Of a stretch of 64,000 bases of DNA, positions 1 through 20,815 are shown piece by piece. The notes under the pieces were generated by a model that saw only the letters and a list, made by a program, of their open reading frames with translations, searched no databases and was not told the DNA's origin. Location: assembly GCA_005281725.1 (NCBI GenBank), contig SSBO01000001.1:66956-130955 (forward strand), read 5' to 3'. How positions within the stretch are numbered: position 1 is the first letter of the stretch; the number at the start of each line of letters is the position of its first letter. The position numbers were made by a program, and so were the translations under genes. The DNA comes from Wuchereria bancrofti. Its lineage: Eukaryota; Nematoda; Chromadorea; Rhabditida; Onchocercidae.

Positions 1-168
1 CAAATGTATGCTTTGTTTTTCTTTCTTTTTTCTTTATTTATTGCTTTAAATTTTTTAAACATTTGTTTTTTATTGTCATGCAATTTCTTCATTTATGATA
101 AAATAAAATAAGAATGGGATGGATAGAATTGAGTTAGAAAGTAACTATTAAAATAAGAAATTAGATAA

Positions 169-1683
169 ATGCAAATGATTTAATATCGTTTTTTCATTTC
201 TTTATGCTCTGTGTTGCAATGAAAATCTCAAATAAAACCAACTTTGTGCGTAAACAGTTATATTCTAAGTAATGTTTTCGTTTCTTCTTTTTTTTTTTCA
301 TTTTTGTTGAATTTAATGGTTTACACTGTTCGTTAGATTGTTTGTTAGATATCTGTTACATTTCATGCAGAAATTAGGCTCACTAATTGCAAAATTTTAA
401 TAGAACCTTTGGAATCACTTTGAAACTAACAACTTTCGTTAAATTGTAGATTGAAATTTCGAAAATATTGAATGCATCTGAATCGATTACATGTTGTTTG
501 AGTTAAAATAAATGGAATTAATTGCAAATGGTATTGAAAATTTTTTATTAGCAAAAAATGATTTTTTTTAAAAAATCATTTTTTTCTCTCTCTTTCTCTA
601 TCTTCAATAGCAAAAATTACATAAATGGATCGGAAAATAATAATATGCAAATGAGTGCATTGATAACAGCAACTCTTCTTTATAAAATTAATTAATCTTC
701 TGATAAACCAACAATTAAATAAAATCAATCTATAAGATGACATTTTAAAAACATTTCTATTAATATGCAAATAAGATAGTCAAATAAGAATTTTCTCATT
801 TCTAATTGCTTTAATCACAATTAAATATTTAAATAAAACCATTTTTTTTTTGCTTTAATAGCAATTCATTTTTGCTAATTTGATAAACCACATATTGTTG
901 AATCATTTTTGATAACAATTAATTTATAATGTTTATGTTACATATATTAATAACTTGTTAAAGTATTACTTTAAATTTATAATGCTTGTTGATGCATTGC
1001 TGCTAATTTGATTGTATTTGAATAAAATAAAAGTAAATAGGAAAAAATGCAAATTTCATTAGGTAAGTATACTATTTAGAAAAGATTATATCTAATGATA
1101 TATTTAATAAATATTCGGAAATTCTTTTTTCGCTGTGATATATTTTAGTCTTAGTCTTGTATATATTGTCATGCTAAATAGAACTAATAGTAATTATCAA
1201 ACTAATATTGAAATTATTTGTTGATGTTTAAACTATTTATTAGTTTCTCTTAATCAAGCATACAGCACTAATTTATTCCGTGAAGTTTGAAGTAGATAAG
1301 CTAATATTTTGCTTCATAAAATTGTAGTTACAAAAGTTATAAAATATATATTTTATTTATAGGCAGTAAACATACACTTTATTTATAGGCAGATATTATG
1401 AAAAAAAGAAGCTAACTAGTATTTGACAAGAGAACTTTTATCTGAATTAAATATGCAACCGTAATACCTGGTATACAGTATTTATAGCTACGGTATTTGA
1501 GGACAGCATTAATAAGCATGATGTTTAAGTGGATGGTATCCATAGTCATAACATTTAAGGAAGTATGTCAGAAATAGTAATAAATATATAATAGTTAAGA
1601 GATTGGACAGAAATATAGTTTAAAGACAATTTTCAAAAAACAACATTCAAGTTATTCCTTGAAAAAAAACCATCTATGCAAAT
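169..1683 (+). promoter_or_regulatory. Cluster of five POU-type octamers
   Basis: Exact ATGCAAAT occurs at 169-176, 645-652, 765-772, 1047-1054 and 1676-1683, all on the + strand, upstream of the TRPC gene. ATGCAAAT is the classical POU-homeodomain octamer. From base composition I would expect well under one per 1.7 kb. Regulatory function is inferred. Confidence 0.35.
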
Positions 1684-2150
1684 TGTAATTAATATGTCAA
1701 AATTCTAATTTCTGGTCAAAGCTTTGAATAGGAACATTTATTTTCATCAAAAAAAATTGTTAACAAATAGTCACTAAATAATTAGAAATGCAGTCTTTGA
1801 AAACTATATTCATAAACATAACATTTAAAAGTCTGTATTAGAAATACAGTATCCAAGGACAGTATCCACAACCGTAGCATTTAAGAGCTGATTACAAATA
1901 GGCTACTGTAAATATAGTATTGACATATCACGTTTTACAAATATAGTATTTGCAGTATTCATAAATGTTGCATTTGAGAGTCTGTAAGGATAGTATCCAA
2001 AAAATAAAGCGTTTAGGAATCTGTAAATATATACTTTATTTATAGCAGTACTTAATATTCAAAGAATAAAACATTTAAAATACTATATTTACAAACATAG
2101 TATTACGATATTCATAATGATAGCATTTAAAGAATTGTATTTATAAACAG
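1480..2150. repeat. Degenerate repeat tract
   Basis: A loosely conserved phrase resembling CATAACATTTAAAAGTCTGT followed by AAATACAGTATCC recurs near 1540, 1811, 1868, 1960, 1998, 2059 and 2112. Spacing after the second copy is 38-92 nt and copies have diverged, so this looks like an old tandem or nested repeat. No coding frame is kept. Confidence 0.4.
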
Positions 2151-3161
2151 AAAAATTGAAAAAGGAATTGAATTGAAGGCGTAGTATAAAATTTTTTGTC
2201 AAATTACATACAACAAATGATGGTGCATGGATAAAGAACAACTGTTGTATTTGTTGAAATCGTTTATTTTATCATCGATCATCATTGAAAAAAAGTTAGA
2301 AAAAGCAATAAATGTATTATTTGTTACTTCATTCGTTGTTATTATTCGTTTACTTTAGTTTAAATAAATATTTCGAAATTTTTCAATTTTTATGACTGTT
2401 TTTTTTTTTTAACTTTTTAAAAGAAAAAAAAAATTCGAAACATTACAATGGGCAAGAATTTGTTATGTAAAAATAGTGAATGGATAAAACTAAGCTCAAA
2501 AGAAAAAATCGATTAGTTCAGAGTGATGATTTTGCTTTAAACGATAACAATATCATTGTTTCAAATTAAATGAATGCCTAATGCATTGGAACTACTATAT
2601 ATTTTTGTATTAATTATTCGCGAAACCTTTCAAATTTTCATTTCTTGACAATTGACAATTTATTTTATTAAATTCAAGCCAATATGTGATGTTGAAATAA
2701 TATTCTGCCATTCAAAAAAGTATTATCAAACAATGAGGAAAATCAGTAAGTTTTATCATTTTCTTCTTTTTTTAATAAAGATAATTTTTGTCATTTTTAT
2801 CATTTTCTTTTTTTTTCAGTAGAGATAATTTTATTTATTTATTTACAAAATGGAAAAAATAAGAGACAATTTTATTTATTTACAAAATGAAAAAATAATA
2901 ATCTATTGCTTTCCGCTATGTCAAATGTGTTAAATCAAAAGTATCATAAGTATGTTACGCTATGATATTATTATTTGCGACAAACGTATAATGTAAATCA
3001 GTACTTCATGCTATTGTTATCATTAGTTGATAATTTTCTAAGCTTTAACTGATATGTTAATGAACTATTAACATTGTTTCATAAACTTTTAAATTTGGTT
3101 AAAATTTCACTTTGATTTTTAGTTTCTATTTTAATTCTTTCACTTTCTCATTGAATTTCAG

Positions 3162-13391
<10,230 letters not shown>

Positions 13392-14114
13392 TATAACCAA
13401 AGTGATTTTTTTTGCTCTCTTTTTTCTTTTTTTTTTTTTTTTGTTAAGAAAATATAAAAAATTATCGTTATTGCATGAACACATATATTGAAATAATGGA
13501 AGATTGAAAAGATAATATGAAAATGAAAAATGAAAGTGGCGAAAAATGAAATATAAATGTTGGAGGAATTCTTGTGATAAGAATTTGTTAAGAAATGAAC
13601 AGGAAAAAAAGGAAAGAAACTGACTAAGTTATTCACAAAATGTGATAAATAATTGCTAAATTTATTCAGATAAAAATTATGATTATAAATTATACACAGT
13701 TCATATTATATCTTCTGAAGCATTTAATTCCATGATTATGGTATAATTATTAATTAAAAAAAAATTAAAAGTTAACAAAGCGAAGTGAAGAAAAGAATAA
13801 TTTCTCGAATTGTTCACTAATCCATCAAGTAATAGAATGGTTTAGGTGAATTAGTTCCTGAAAATATATGCTGTAATTGTAATAATAAATGAATAGATTA
13901 GTGAATGGATCAAAGATTATTATATTTTGTTGATTTTATTTATTGATAATTGCCATCACTTGCCTATTTGTTTATTCATCACCATTTTTTTACTTTTATT
14001 CCTTTTGATCTTCATGTTTAGTAACTTTATTATATAATTAAACATCGAAATTTTGGTCTAAAAAATTTTAAAAAAAAAAGCACGGCTTAGAATTAATCAA
14101 TTGGAGTAGTTCAA
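13392..14114. other. Convergent intergenic spacer, TRPC / scramblase
   Basis: Both flanking genes end here. It has several AATAAA-like and poly-A/T tracts and no coding signal. Confidence 0.5.
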
Positions 14115-16771
14115 TTATTTTGATGCAATAAAAATAAAACTGTGAAACTTACACTTAAAATTTGAAACAAGAAAAAGTGCTCCGAGGAGAAGCATTTTAT
14201 CTCTTGCAGTGATATTTCGTGGAACTGAAATCTTTTTTCTTTTTTACATTATAATTTTGAATATGAAATATGTGTTGGATTCTTCATGAACAAAAAGGTT
14301 ATTTTTATGTTTTTCGTCAAGAAATTCAAATAAATTAAGAAGAAATAATGAAACTCAGCTAACATGAAATATTGAAATTGTCAACAGTTGTAATTTTATC
14401 ACTTGTTTCCGTCCATTCTTTTGTGACAATACCAATAAGAATGTTCTTATCTGCTGATATCACCTAATATCAGTAAAATAGTCGTAATAAAATTTATGAT
14501 GCAATATTAAAACAATATTTACTTATTATCATTTTTTGATATATTTTTAACTTACAGTTAAACTGCGAATTAAATTAAATTCCTTGTTTATTATATCTTT
14601 CATTAGTATTTCTTCCTATAAAAGTATCCCATAGATTACCAAATATATTATATCATATCATACTATATCAATAATCAATAATCAGTTCCGTTATCAGTAA
14701 TGAAAAGAATGAAGAAATGTACTTCATACTGTATATCACAGCAGCGACAAGCAAAACAACTAAAGCTACTAGTTGAACCAATAATGAAATATTTCGTATT
14801 CCCTTTTGCATCCTTTACTTGATAATATGGTCTGATAAGACTAATTTGCTGGACAACTGCGCCTATAACTTTTCCAATAATTATCAGTCTTCTACGCTAA
14901 TCATAATAAAGTAATAAGTTATAGTAATTTAAGATTTTGTTCAAACAAATAATGATATAGTAACAAGTGTTATTAATTGATAATTTAGCTAGTTTTCTTG
15001 CCAAAAAAATATTACATATTCAGAATTATTTCATATGCTTAATTTCAAAGTATGCAAATTAAAATTTCATTTCACCAATAAAATGTCCTGGTGGTGATTC
15101 AATTGTTATCTGAAAAGATTTATTGGTTGAAAATATGCAACATGTTGGATAGATACCACATTGTCCACCAAAAAAATTTGAACATGTTAGCAATTTTTCC
15201 ATCCTTATCACTTCCTGCATTATTTAATTGCTGTTAAGGTGTATTAGGAAAATGTCACATTACATAAAGTTTCTTTGAATTGTCACATAAAATTAAGAAA
15301 TTATTAGAAAGTTAATAATCAAAACGATGTATATTTAAATTAGAATAATATAAAAATAAGTTTGGAGAGAAAAAAACTCTACTCGAGATTAAAACATCAA
15401 TTCATTTTCCCGAAATACATTGATGATTTAATATTATTTTAAGAATACTTTAACAAATTCGAATATTTTTTAGAATAAATAATAATAAGCTTTACTTGTC
15501 CCATAGAAGTGGTAAAATGTAATTGTGAATATTTTGCTGTTTTGCAATCACATTGACACATATTGTTTGATGTTTCAAATACATGATAAATCTAAAATTC
15601 ATATCAATCCTTTCAGTAGCTTCGTTAGCATTTTTAGCTTTAGTCTTATTATTGTAAGTAAACAAAAAAAAAAGTGTAACCAATCAAAAACAACATTGAA
15701 AAATTCAAAAAATTCACTTTTAGGATAGTAATCAATGTTGCTGTACTAATAAAATTAAGATTACGGCATTAATGAAATGAAAAATTTTTTTTTTATAATA
15801 TTTATTATTTCCAATGCTTAAAAAATAAATATTTCAGTACCGAAAATATTTTAATATTTCGCATCATTTGCAATTCCTTTTTATGATAAATCTTTTGTGA
15901 TTTAATGTGAAAAAATTGCGCAATTTTAAATTTTTCATAATTTGAGAAAAAATTTTTTTTCAATTTTACATTTTTAAGGGTTAGAAGCATTAATTGATAA
16001 TTTAAGTAATAATAATATTACCAATTCTCCTTCTATATCTTGAACAACATATCGATTCTCTCGAAGAAAATCAAGAAATGTATCGATTGTATTGGAGTGC
16101 TGTAATAAATTATCTAATAGAATAATAATTTTAATTTAAGCTTTAATTCAATTTAATAATTTAATCTCTACTTGCTACAATGTGTATTGTTTTTCTTTTT
16201 TTTTCGTTGCCTAAAAATTATTTTAAAGTATTTATTTCATTTGAATGTTGAATGTAATAAAAAAAATTTTTTTAAATTTCAAAAAAAAATAAAGTTTGGG
16301 TTTCGTTTTCTTATTCAATAAAAAATTTAAAAGATAATGGAAATGTTTACCCGTCGAATATAAAATTGTTTGAGTGGTTTAAGTCTTAACAACATTTTAT
16401 AATCACTCATTGATAAATGATCAACCGAGAATTTATTAGCAATGTTCCTTCGTTTTTTTTCCTCCTCTAAATGTATTAACTTTCTTGTACAGAAATAGAT
16501 CAGATAATTTGATAAATAAGTAAAATATATTGAAATATGAATGAGAAAATTGTACCATTTTTAATATTAGTAATAGTTTGATTATTGATTGAATTTGAAA
16601 TTTTAGTATTCTTGGAAAAATTCATTTGTGGATAAGGTTGTTCGGTGATAGTAGTAGGTGAAATTGTTGCAAAATATTCCGACTTCGAGTTTGATTCATC
16701 ATTTTCCGAGATATCAGTATCATTTCCGGAATTACTTCCAATTTCCTGATTTCCTTTCTTATCTTGTCTTT
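14115..16771 (-). CDS. Phospholipid scramblase-like protein (divergent; first exon not found)
   Basis: Scramblase-family protein; members act in Ca2+-linked transbilayer lipid movement at membranes. Exons in transcription order: 16771-16556, 16466-16351, 16099-16022, 15591-15496, 15214-15076, 14868-14723, 14463-14364, 14224-14115; phases join throughout, about 332 residues so far. The N-terminal exon is Ser/Asn-rich. Then come IYHVFETSNNMCQCDCKTAK (like the family's Tyr-Phe-Ala-Val-Glu and Cys-rich stretch), GQEVIRMEKLLTC, a second Cys cluster, IESPPGHF (family APPG), FSCFACRCCDIQYEV, GIVTKEW, TVDNFNISFP (like the Ca2+-binding-like DNFGIxFP) and a terminal hydrophobic helix with KMLLLGALFLV. 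The order of blocks matches the family although identity is low. A GTAAGT donor just after LVSNFK could lead to an alternative C-terminus. The ATG exon lies above 16771 and was not identified. C. elegans has several scrm paralogues, so no symbol is assigned. Confidence 0.82.
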
Positions 16772-17755
16772 CTATAATTAAAAATACTTGCTTTATACGA
16801 TAAATGAGGTTTTAATGAAACTGAATCGACTTCAGTCCAAATTAGATAAATTATACATATTAAATAAACTATGATGAACTATGCTGTTTTTTTTTACATT
16901 AATTAAATTTATCTTTCATATGACTATTTACAAACTAAATGCTTATTTAAATAAATGATGAATAAAGGAGGATATAGCTAGCGTAGATACTGTTCCTATA
17001 CAAATAGATTATAAAGATAAACAAATGCTTATTATGAAGATTGATGAAGGATTAAATGCTGAATAATGTCATTTTACGCCATGAAATTAAACTAACAAAA
17101 AGCACAGCTGCTATTAAATTAGAAAATATATTATTAAATTTAAGTACGAGCACATTACTAGAGGGATTATTGCTTATTAAAAATAATAAAGCAATTTATT
17201 AGAAATAAGAAAAAAAAAGTAGATTAGAAGAAAAGATTAATTAGCAGAAGTTAATGGCAAAAGAATATATTAAATAGTATGAATAGAGGAAAATATTTCA
17301 TAGCAATTGTTTATATTAATTCTTAAATTCCTAAATGTATTTTTTTTTTTGATATTATATTATAAATTAGAATAAATTAAAAGCCATTTTAGCCTAATTA
17401 GATAGCATAAAAAAAAATTATAAAGTTAAAAATTATAAGTGTTTGGATTATGAAGTTAAAAGATTTTTAATTAGTTTACAAGAATTAGAATTTTATGGTC
17501 TGTAAATATTAAATATATCAGAAAAGGTTAAATGACGTAGAAAGAAAATAAATCATTGACCATTGTTTCGCATTACTGCTATTTTTGACATTGTTATACT
17601 TTAGTGACACCGCTAAAAACCCAATAACAACAACAACAACAACCGTATGTAAACAGTCGCTGTTAATAAATAAAATTTTTTTGAAATTATTAAATTTACA
17701 TTTTATTTTTGCTTCGAAGTTTGTATACACGTATCAACACGTACGGCTTATTATA

Positions 17756-17767
17756 AGACGTACGTCT
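17756..17767. promoter_or_regulatory. Perfect 12-bp palindrome AGACGTACGTCT
   Basis: An exact palindrome in a CpG-richer block (17720-17830) that also has several ACACGT/ACGTAC words. It could be a dimeric factor site or part of a decayed mobile element. Function unknown. Confidence 0.3.
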
Positions 17768-17793
17768 GTTCATGCACATATACAGTCATGCTT

Positions 17794-17859
17794 GCATGTA
17801 ACAGAGGTACACGTTGCATGTTACAGAGGTACACGTTGCATGTTACAGAGGTACACGTT
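17794..17859 (+). repeat. Three 22-bp tandem copies
   Basis: The unit begins GCATGTTACAGAGGTACACG and repeats three times (17794, 17816, 17838); the first copy differs by one base. A related single copy, GACAGAGATACACGTTAGG, lies near 17955. Each unit carries ACACGT. Confidence 0.8.
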
Positions 17860-18124
17860 GAGTAAAAGTTTTTTATGGATAAATTTATTTTTTCAATTTT
17901 AACAAAAATTTATGTAAGTCTATGTGTGCACGTATATATTTATATGCTTGAATATGACAGAGATACACGTTAGGTAAAAGTTTGATGAAAATTTAATAAC
18001 AACATTAACTTTTCAATTCTTCATCGCTGCTTATAATTTCTGTTAATAAGAAAAAAAAATTTTTTTTTTTCTGAAATTATTAATTTCATTTTCTCAAATT
18101 CATTCTAACCGTACTCTCAAATAT

Positions 18125-18151
18125 CACCCCCTGACCCTTAACCTTTGCCCT
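18125..18151 (-). promoter_or_regulatory. Nuclear-receptor DR1-like array (four half-sites)
   Basis: Read on the minus strand, hexamers AGGGCA, AGGTTA, GGGTCA and GGGGTG follow each other with one base between each (+ positions 18146-18151, 18139-18144, 18132-18137, 18125-18130). AGGGCA-A-AGGTTA is one base from the classic HNF4-type DR1. The array sits about 455 bp upstream of the AIP-1 start codon. Binding is inferred. Confidence 0.45.
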
Positions 18152-18334
18152 CTGAAGCATTACAAAAATAGTTGACGAATCACCAATTATGGTAATTACA
18201 GCAGCCTTCTTCAAATATTGTCTAACAAAATTCGAGCATACGCTGTGCGAGTAATTTCATAATTTTCACTGATATCACTTATCATTTATGATGACTCATT
18301 GAATGTGTGACACGTTCCATCTTTCTTTTTTTCT

Positions 18335-18352
18335 TTCGAGAATTTTCGAGAA
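18335..18352 (+). promoter_or_regulatory. Perfect heat-shock element
   Basis: TTCGAGAATTTTCGAGAA is TTC-nn-GAA-nn-TTC-nn-GAA, four perfect alternating HSF units, 254 bp before the start codon of the AIP-1/ZFAND2 gene. Mammalian ZFAND2A/AIRAP is stress-induced through HSF1 and C. elegans aip-1 is induced by arsenite, so placement and motif agree. Confidence 0.75.
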
Positions 18353-18502
18353 AAATTTTAGAGCGATAGTAGAGTGATAATTCTGTATGTTAAACAATGT
18401 GCAAACGCATCGTTGTCGTCTTTTTTTTAAGATTTGAAAATTTTTTTTTTGTGATATTACTCGTTTAGTTATCTCATAGTGATAAGCACGTTTCAGCAAC
18501 GT

Positions 18503-18565
18503 ATTTACGTGAGGTCATTTTTAGATCACGCATTGCTATTTACATCGCATTTACGTGAGATCATT
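18503..18565 (+). promoter_or_regulatory. Duplicated ATTTACGTGAGRTCATT element
   Basis: Two 17-bp copies (18503-18519 and 18549-18565) differ at one base and lie 46 bp apart, just upstream of the AIP-1 gene. Each holds ACGTGA and TCATT. No factor is assigned. Confidence 0.45.
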
Positions 18566-18584
18566 ACATGAATCATTTCTTCCT

Positions 18585-18592
18585 TTTTTCAG
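18585..18592 (+). other. Splice acceptor next to the AIP-1 start (possible trans-splice site)
   Basis: A TTTTTTCAG-type acceptor ends at 18592, 13 nt before the ATG. In nematodes this arrangement is typical of spliced-leader addition; an intron in the 5' UTR is the alternative. Confidence 0.5.
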
Positions 18593-18605
18593 ATAAAAAT
18601 ATCAG

Positions 18606-20815
18606 ATGACAGAATTTCCTGGTTTTGGCCGTCATTGTAACTTTGATGGCTGTAATTTATTAGGTAATTTCCTCTTTATTATTCATAATTTTTAAGTATT
18701 ACATTTGAACTTGAAATTAACTGCTGCAATAGCATTTTATTTCATTTGACGTTATTAATAAGCATATCACGTAACAAATTGGTTTATCACACTCCTAATA
18801 GGTACTCGGTTTGAGTTTCACTTTTTTTCTTTTCTTTAGTTTTCACATCATTTATTTTTATTGTTGTGATTTATACAGAATAATTGTTTAATAAATATCT
18901 TTTTAATGAATTATATCAAATTAACTTAAAGGAAAAGTATCTCAGTTTGATAGCATGTTGAGTATTTTCTTCGTTGCATTTATAGTACTGTCATCTTTGT
19001 TTAGTAATAAGCGGATAGTTTAGTTTGAAATTTTCAAAAGCAAAAACTGCGATGACATTTTTAACCAAGCGTGCTATGTAAATGAGTTTTGATTTGTTAT
19101 AAAATTTTGGTATGAATTAGTAAAATATCGTTTAGTGATTGCATTTGTGGTGTGTTATTCTTAGTTGTTTTTATACGATTTTTTATTTTTTATGCATATA
19201 ATTTTCAGATTTTCTTCCCATTCGATGTGATGCATGTAAAAAAGATTTTTGTGCTTCACACTACTCGTACGATGCACACGGATGTCAATCTTTACATGAA
19301 AAGGTATCATTTCATCTATATTGTTATTGTAATTAGATTTCAAAAAAATTGTAATGAATTTTTCTAGTTTCATTATGTATTTGTTGCCTGCAATAGGAAG
19401 GGATTTTTTCACAATTAACAATCAATTTTTTGTCGAATTTTTAGGATGTGCAAGTACCAGTATGTCCATTGTGTAATAAGCCAATTCCAGTAGCACGAGG
19501 AGAGCGACCAGATAAACAAGTAAGCGATCACATCGATTCGAATTGTAAATCAAATCCCGCAATTGCATTAAAAGGAAAAATTTATACATATCATTGCTCA
19601 CAACGAAATTGCAGGAAAAGAGAGGTATTTTTCAATTTTTTTTAGAACACTTTTTTTGTGGTATTTTGTTCTCAGCTGTAAGATTTCTGTGTGAGAATTA
19701 AATACATTTGTGTCTCGTTTGTATTCAGATGCTAAGTAAAGACAAATGTTGTTTTCGTTTATTTATTTTTTATTTCTGTGGTTGATCATTTTGCTCTGCA
19801 TCATACGAATGTCAGGTTTTATTCTTGTAGTAATCAGCAAATCATTCATCAACTAGAAATGAAACACATAGATGATTTGGGAAATGCAAAAAATTGAGTT
19901 TTTAAAAGTTTTCGTAATACTTCTAAGCAATGTTAACAATTGAATAAAATACACTTGAATCACGTTTCAGCTTGTTTCTGTTGAATGTAATCAATGCGGA
20001 CGAAATTTTTGCCTGAAACATCGATTTCCAGCGGATCATGACTGTACGAAAGTGAAAAGCAAAAAATCACTCTCAAATGCAGCGTATATTTCACAATCGT
20101 TTTTTTTTTTGTTTTCTCTTTACAGTTTGTTTATTTGATGTTAATTATTTTTTGGTCAAACATTCATGAATTTAATAAAGGACACATTTCGACTTTTTAA
20201 AATTGGTTAGTACACTATATCGATTATAGATTAGCCGCTATGCGTCGTAATGAAAGAAGTTACCGGAATGAACCAGTCAGGAAAGAATCAGGCAACAATC
20301 CTTCCTTACAAGTTAATTCAGTGGTATGTTTTATTTTATTTTATTTTTTTTTTTTTTTGTTGAAATAGAAATTCATCCTACATTATTTCAATTTATTGCT
20401 TTATCCGTCTAATATGATATATGAAATTGAAAATATAACAATTCTATTGCTGGAGCCATTGCATCATACTTTTAGTCGGATGATGAAGCACTAGCACGGG
20501 CACTGCAAGAACTATTAAATAATTCTGATGAAGATATGACTCTAGAAGAACGTGACAGAGCTATTGCAAAAGAAATGTAAGTTAAAATATCAGTAAGTTC
20601 CTAGTTTGAAGGAAATATTGAATCTACAATTAATATTTCAGATGCTGTGTTGAATATTTAGGTGAATGTTTCCTTAAGATATTTTCGGATAAGATATTTA
20701 ACATGAAAATTTGAATAGCTAGTATCATTTTGATTGCATAGAAGTTTTCAGGCAACGATTGCAAGGGCAGAAAGTTCCAGCAAATTCAAATCATGAAAGA
20801 TGTACTATTTCATAG
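18606..20815 (+). CDS. aip-1: AN1-type zinc finger protein, AIP-1/ZFAND2 orthologue
   Basis: Proteasome- and p97-linked stress protein; in C. elegans AIP-1 protects against arsenite and misfolded-protein toxicity. Exons: 18606-18663, 19209-19303, 19445-19624, 19971-20083, 20230-20323, 20476-20576, 20752-20815; 234 residues, complete and in phase. First AN1 finger at residues 11-45 with C11, C16, C26, C29, C34, H37, H43, C45; a Cys/His pair region 58-85 (CPLC...DHIDSNC); second AN1 finger 102-136 (C102, C107, C117, C120, C125, H128, H134, C136). A ubiquitin-interacting-motif-like helix follows at about 182-195 (DDEALARALQELL). The last four residues, CTIS, form a CaaX prenylation box, placing it with the membrane-anchored ZFAND2B/AIRAPL type. 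The upstream heat-shock element predicts stress induction. Confidence 0.93.

Larger units (their letters stand above)
1..3161. other. AT-rich 5' flank of the TRPC gene, no firm coding exon
   Basis: No long open frame or protein-like stretch is seen on either strand. It holds five exact ATGCAAAT octamers in the first 1.7 kb and a decayed repeat at about 1480-2150. A strong 5' splice site (CA|GTAAGT) after base 2745 closes a short open stretch whose phase (2) fits the first recognised TRPC exon at 3162, so an upstream coding exon may end at 2745. The initiator codon was not found. Confidence 0.5.
16772..18584. other. Intergenic region with divergent promoters
   Basis: It lies between the 5' side of the scramblase (-) and the 5' side of the AIP-1 gene (+). 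The first exon of the scramblase probably lies here. The right half is less AT-rich and carries tandem repeats and the regulatory motifs listed separately. No protein-like frame longer than the repeats is seen. Confidence 0.5.

Noticed and set aside
2733..2745. ATGAGGAAAATCA as the TRPC first exon
   Set aside because: Read from this ATG the donor is phase 1, but the exon at 3162 needs phase 2; only a different frame through this donor fits.
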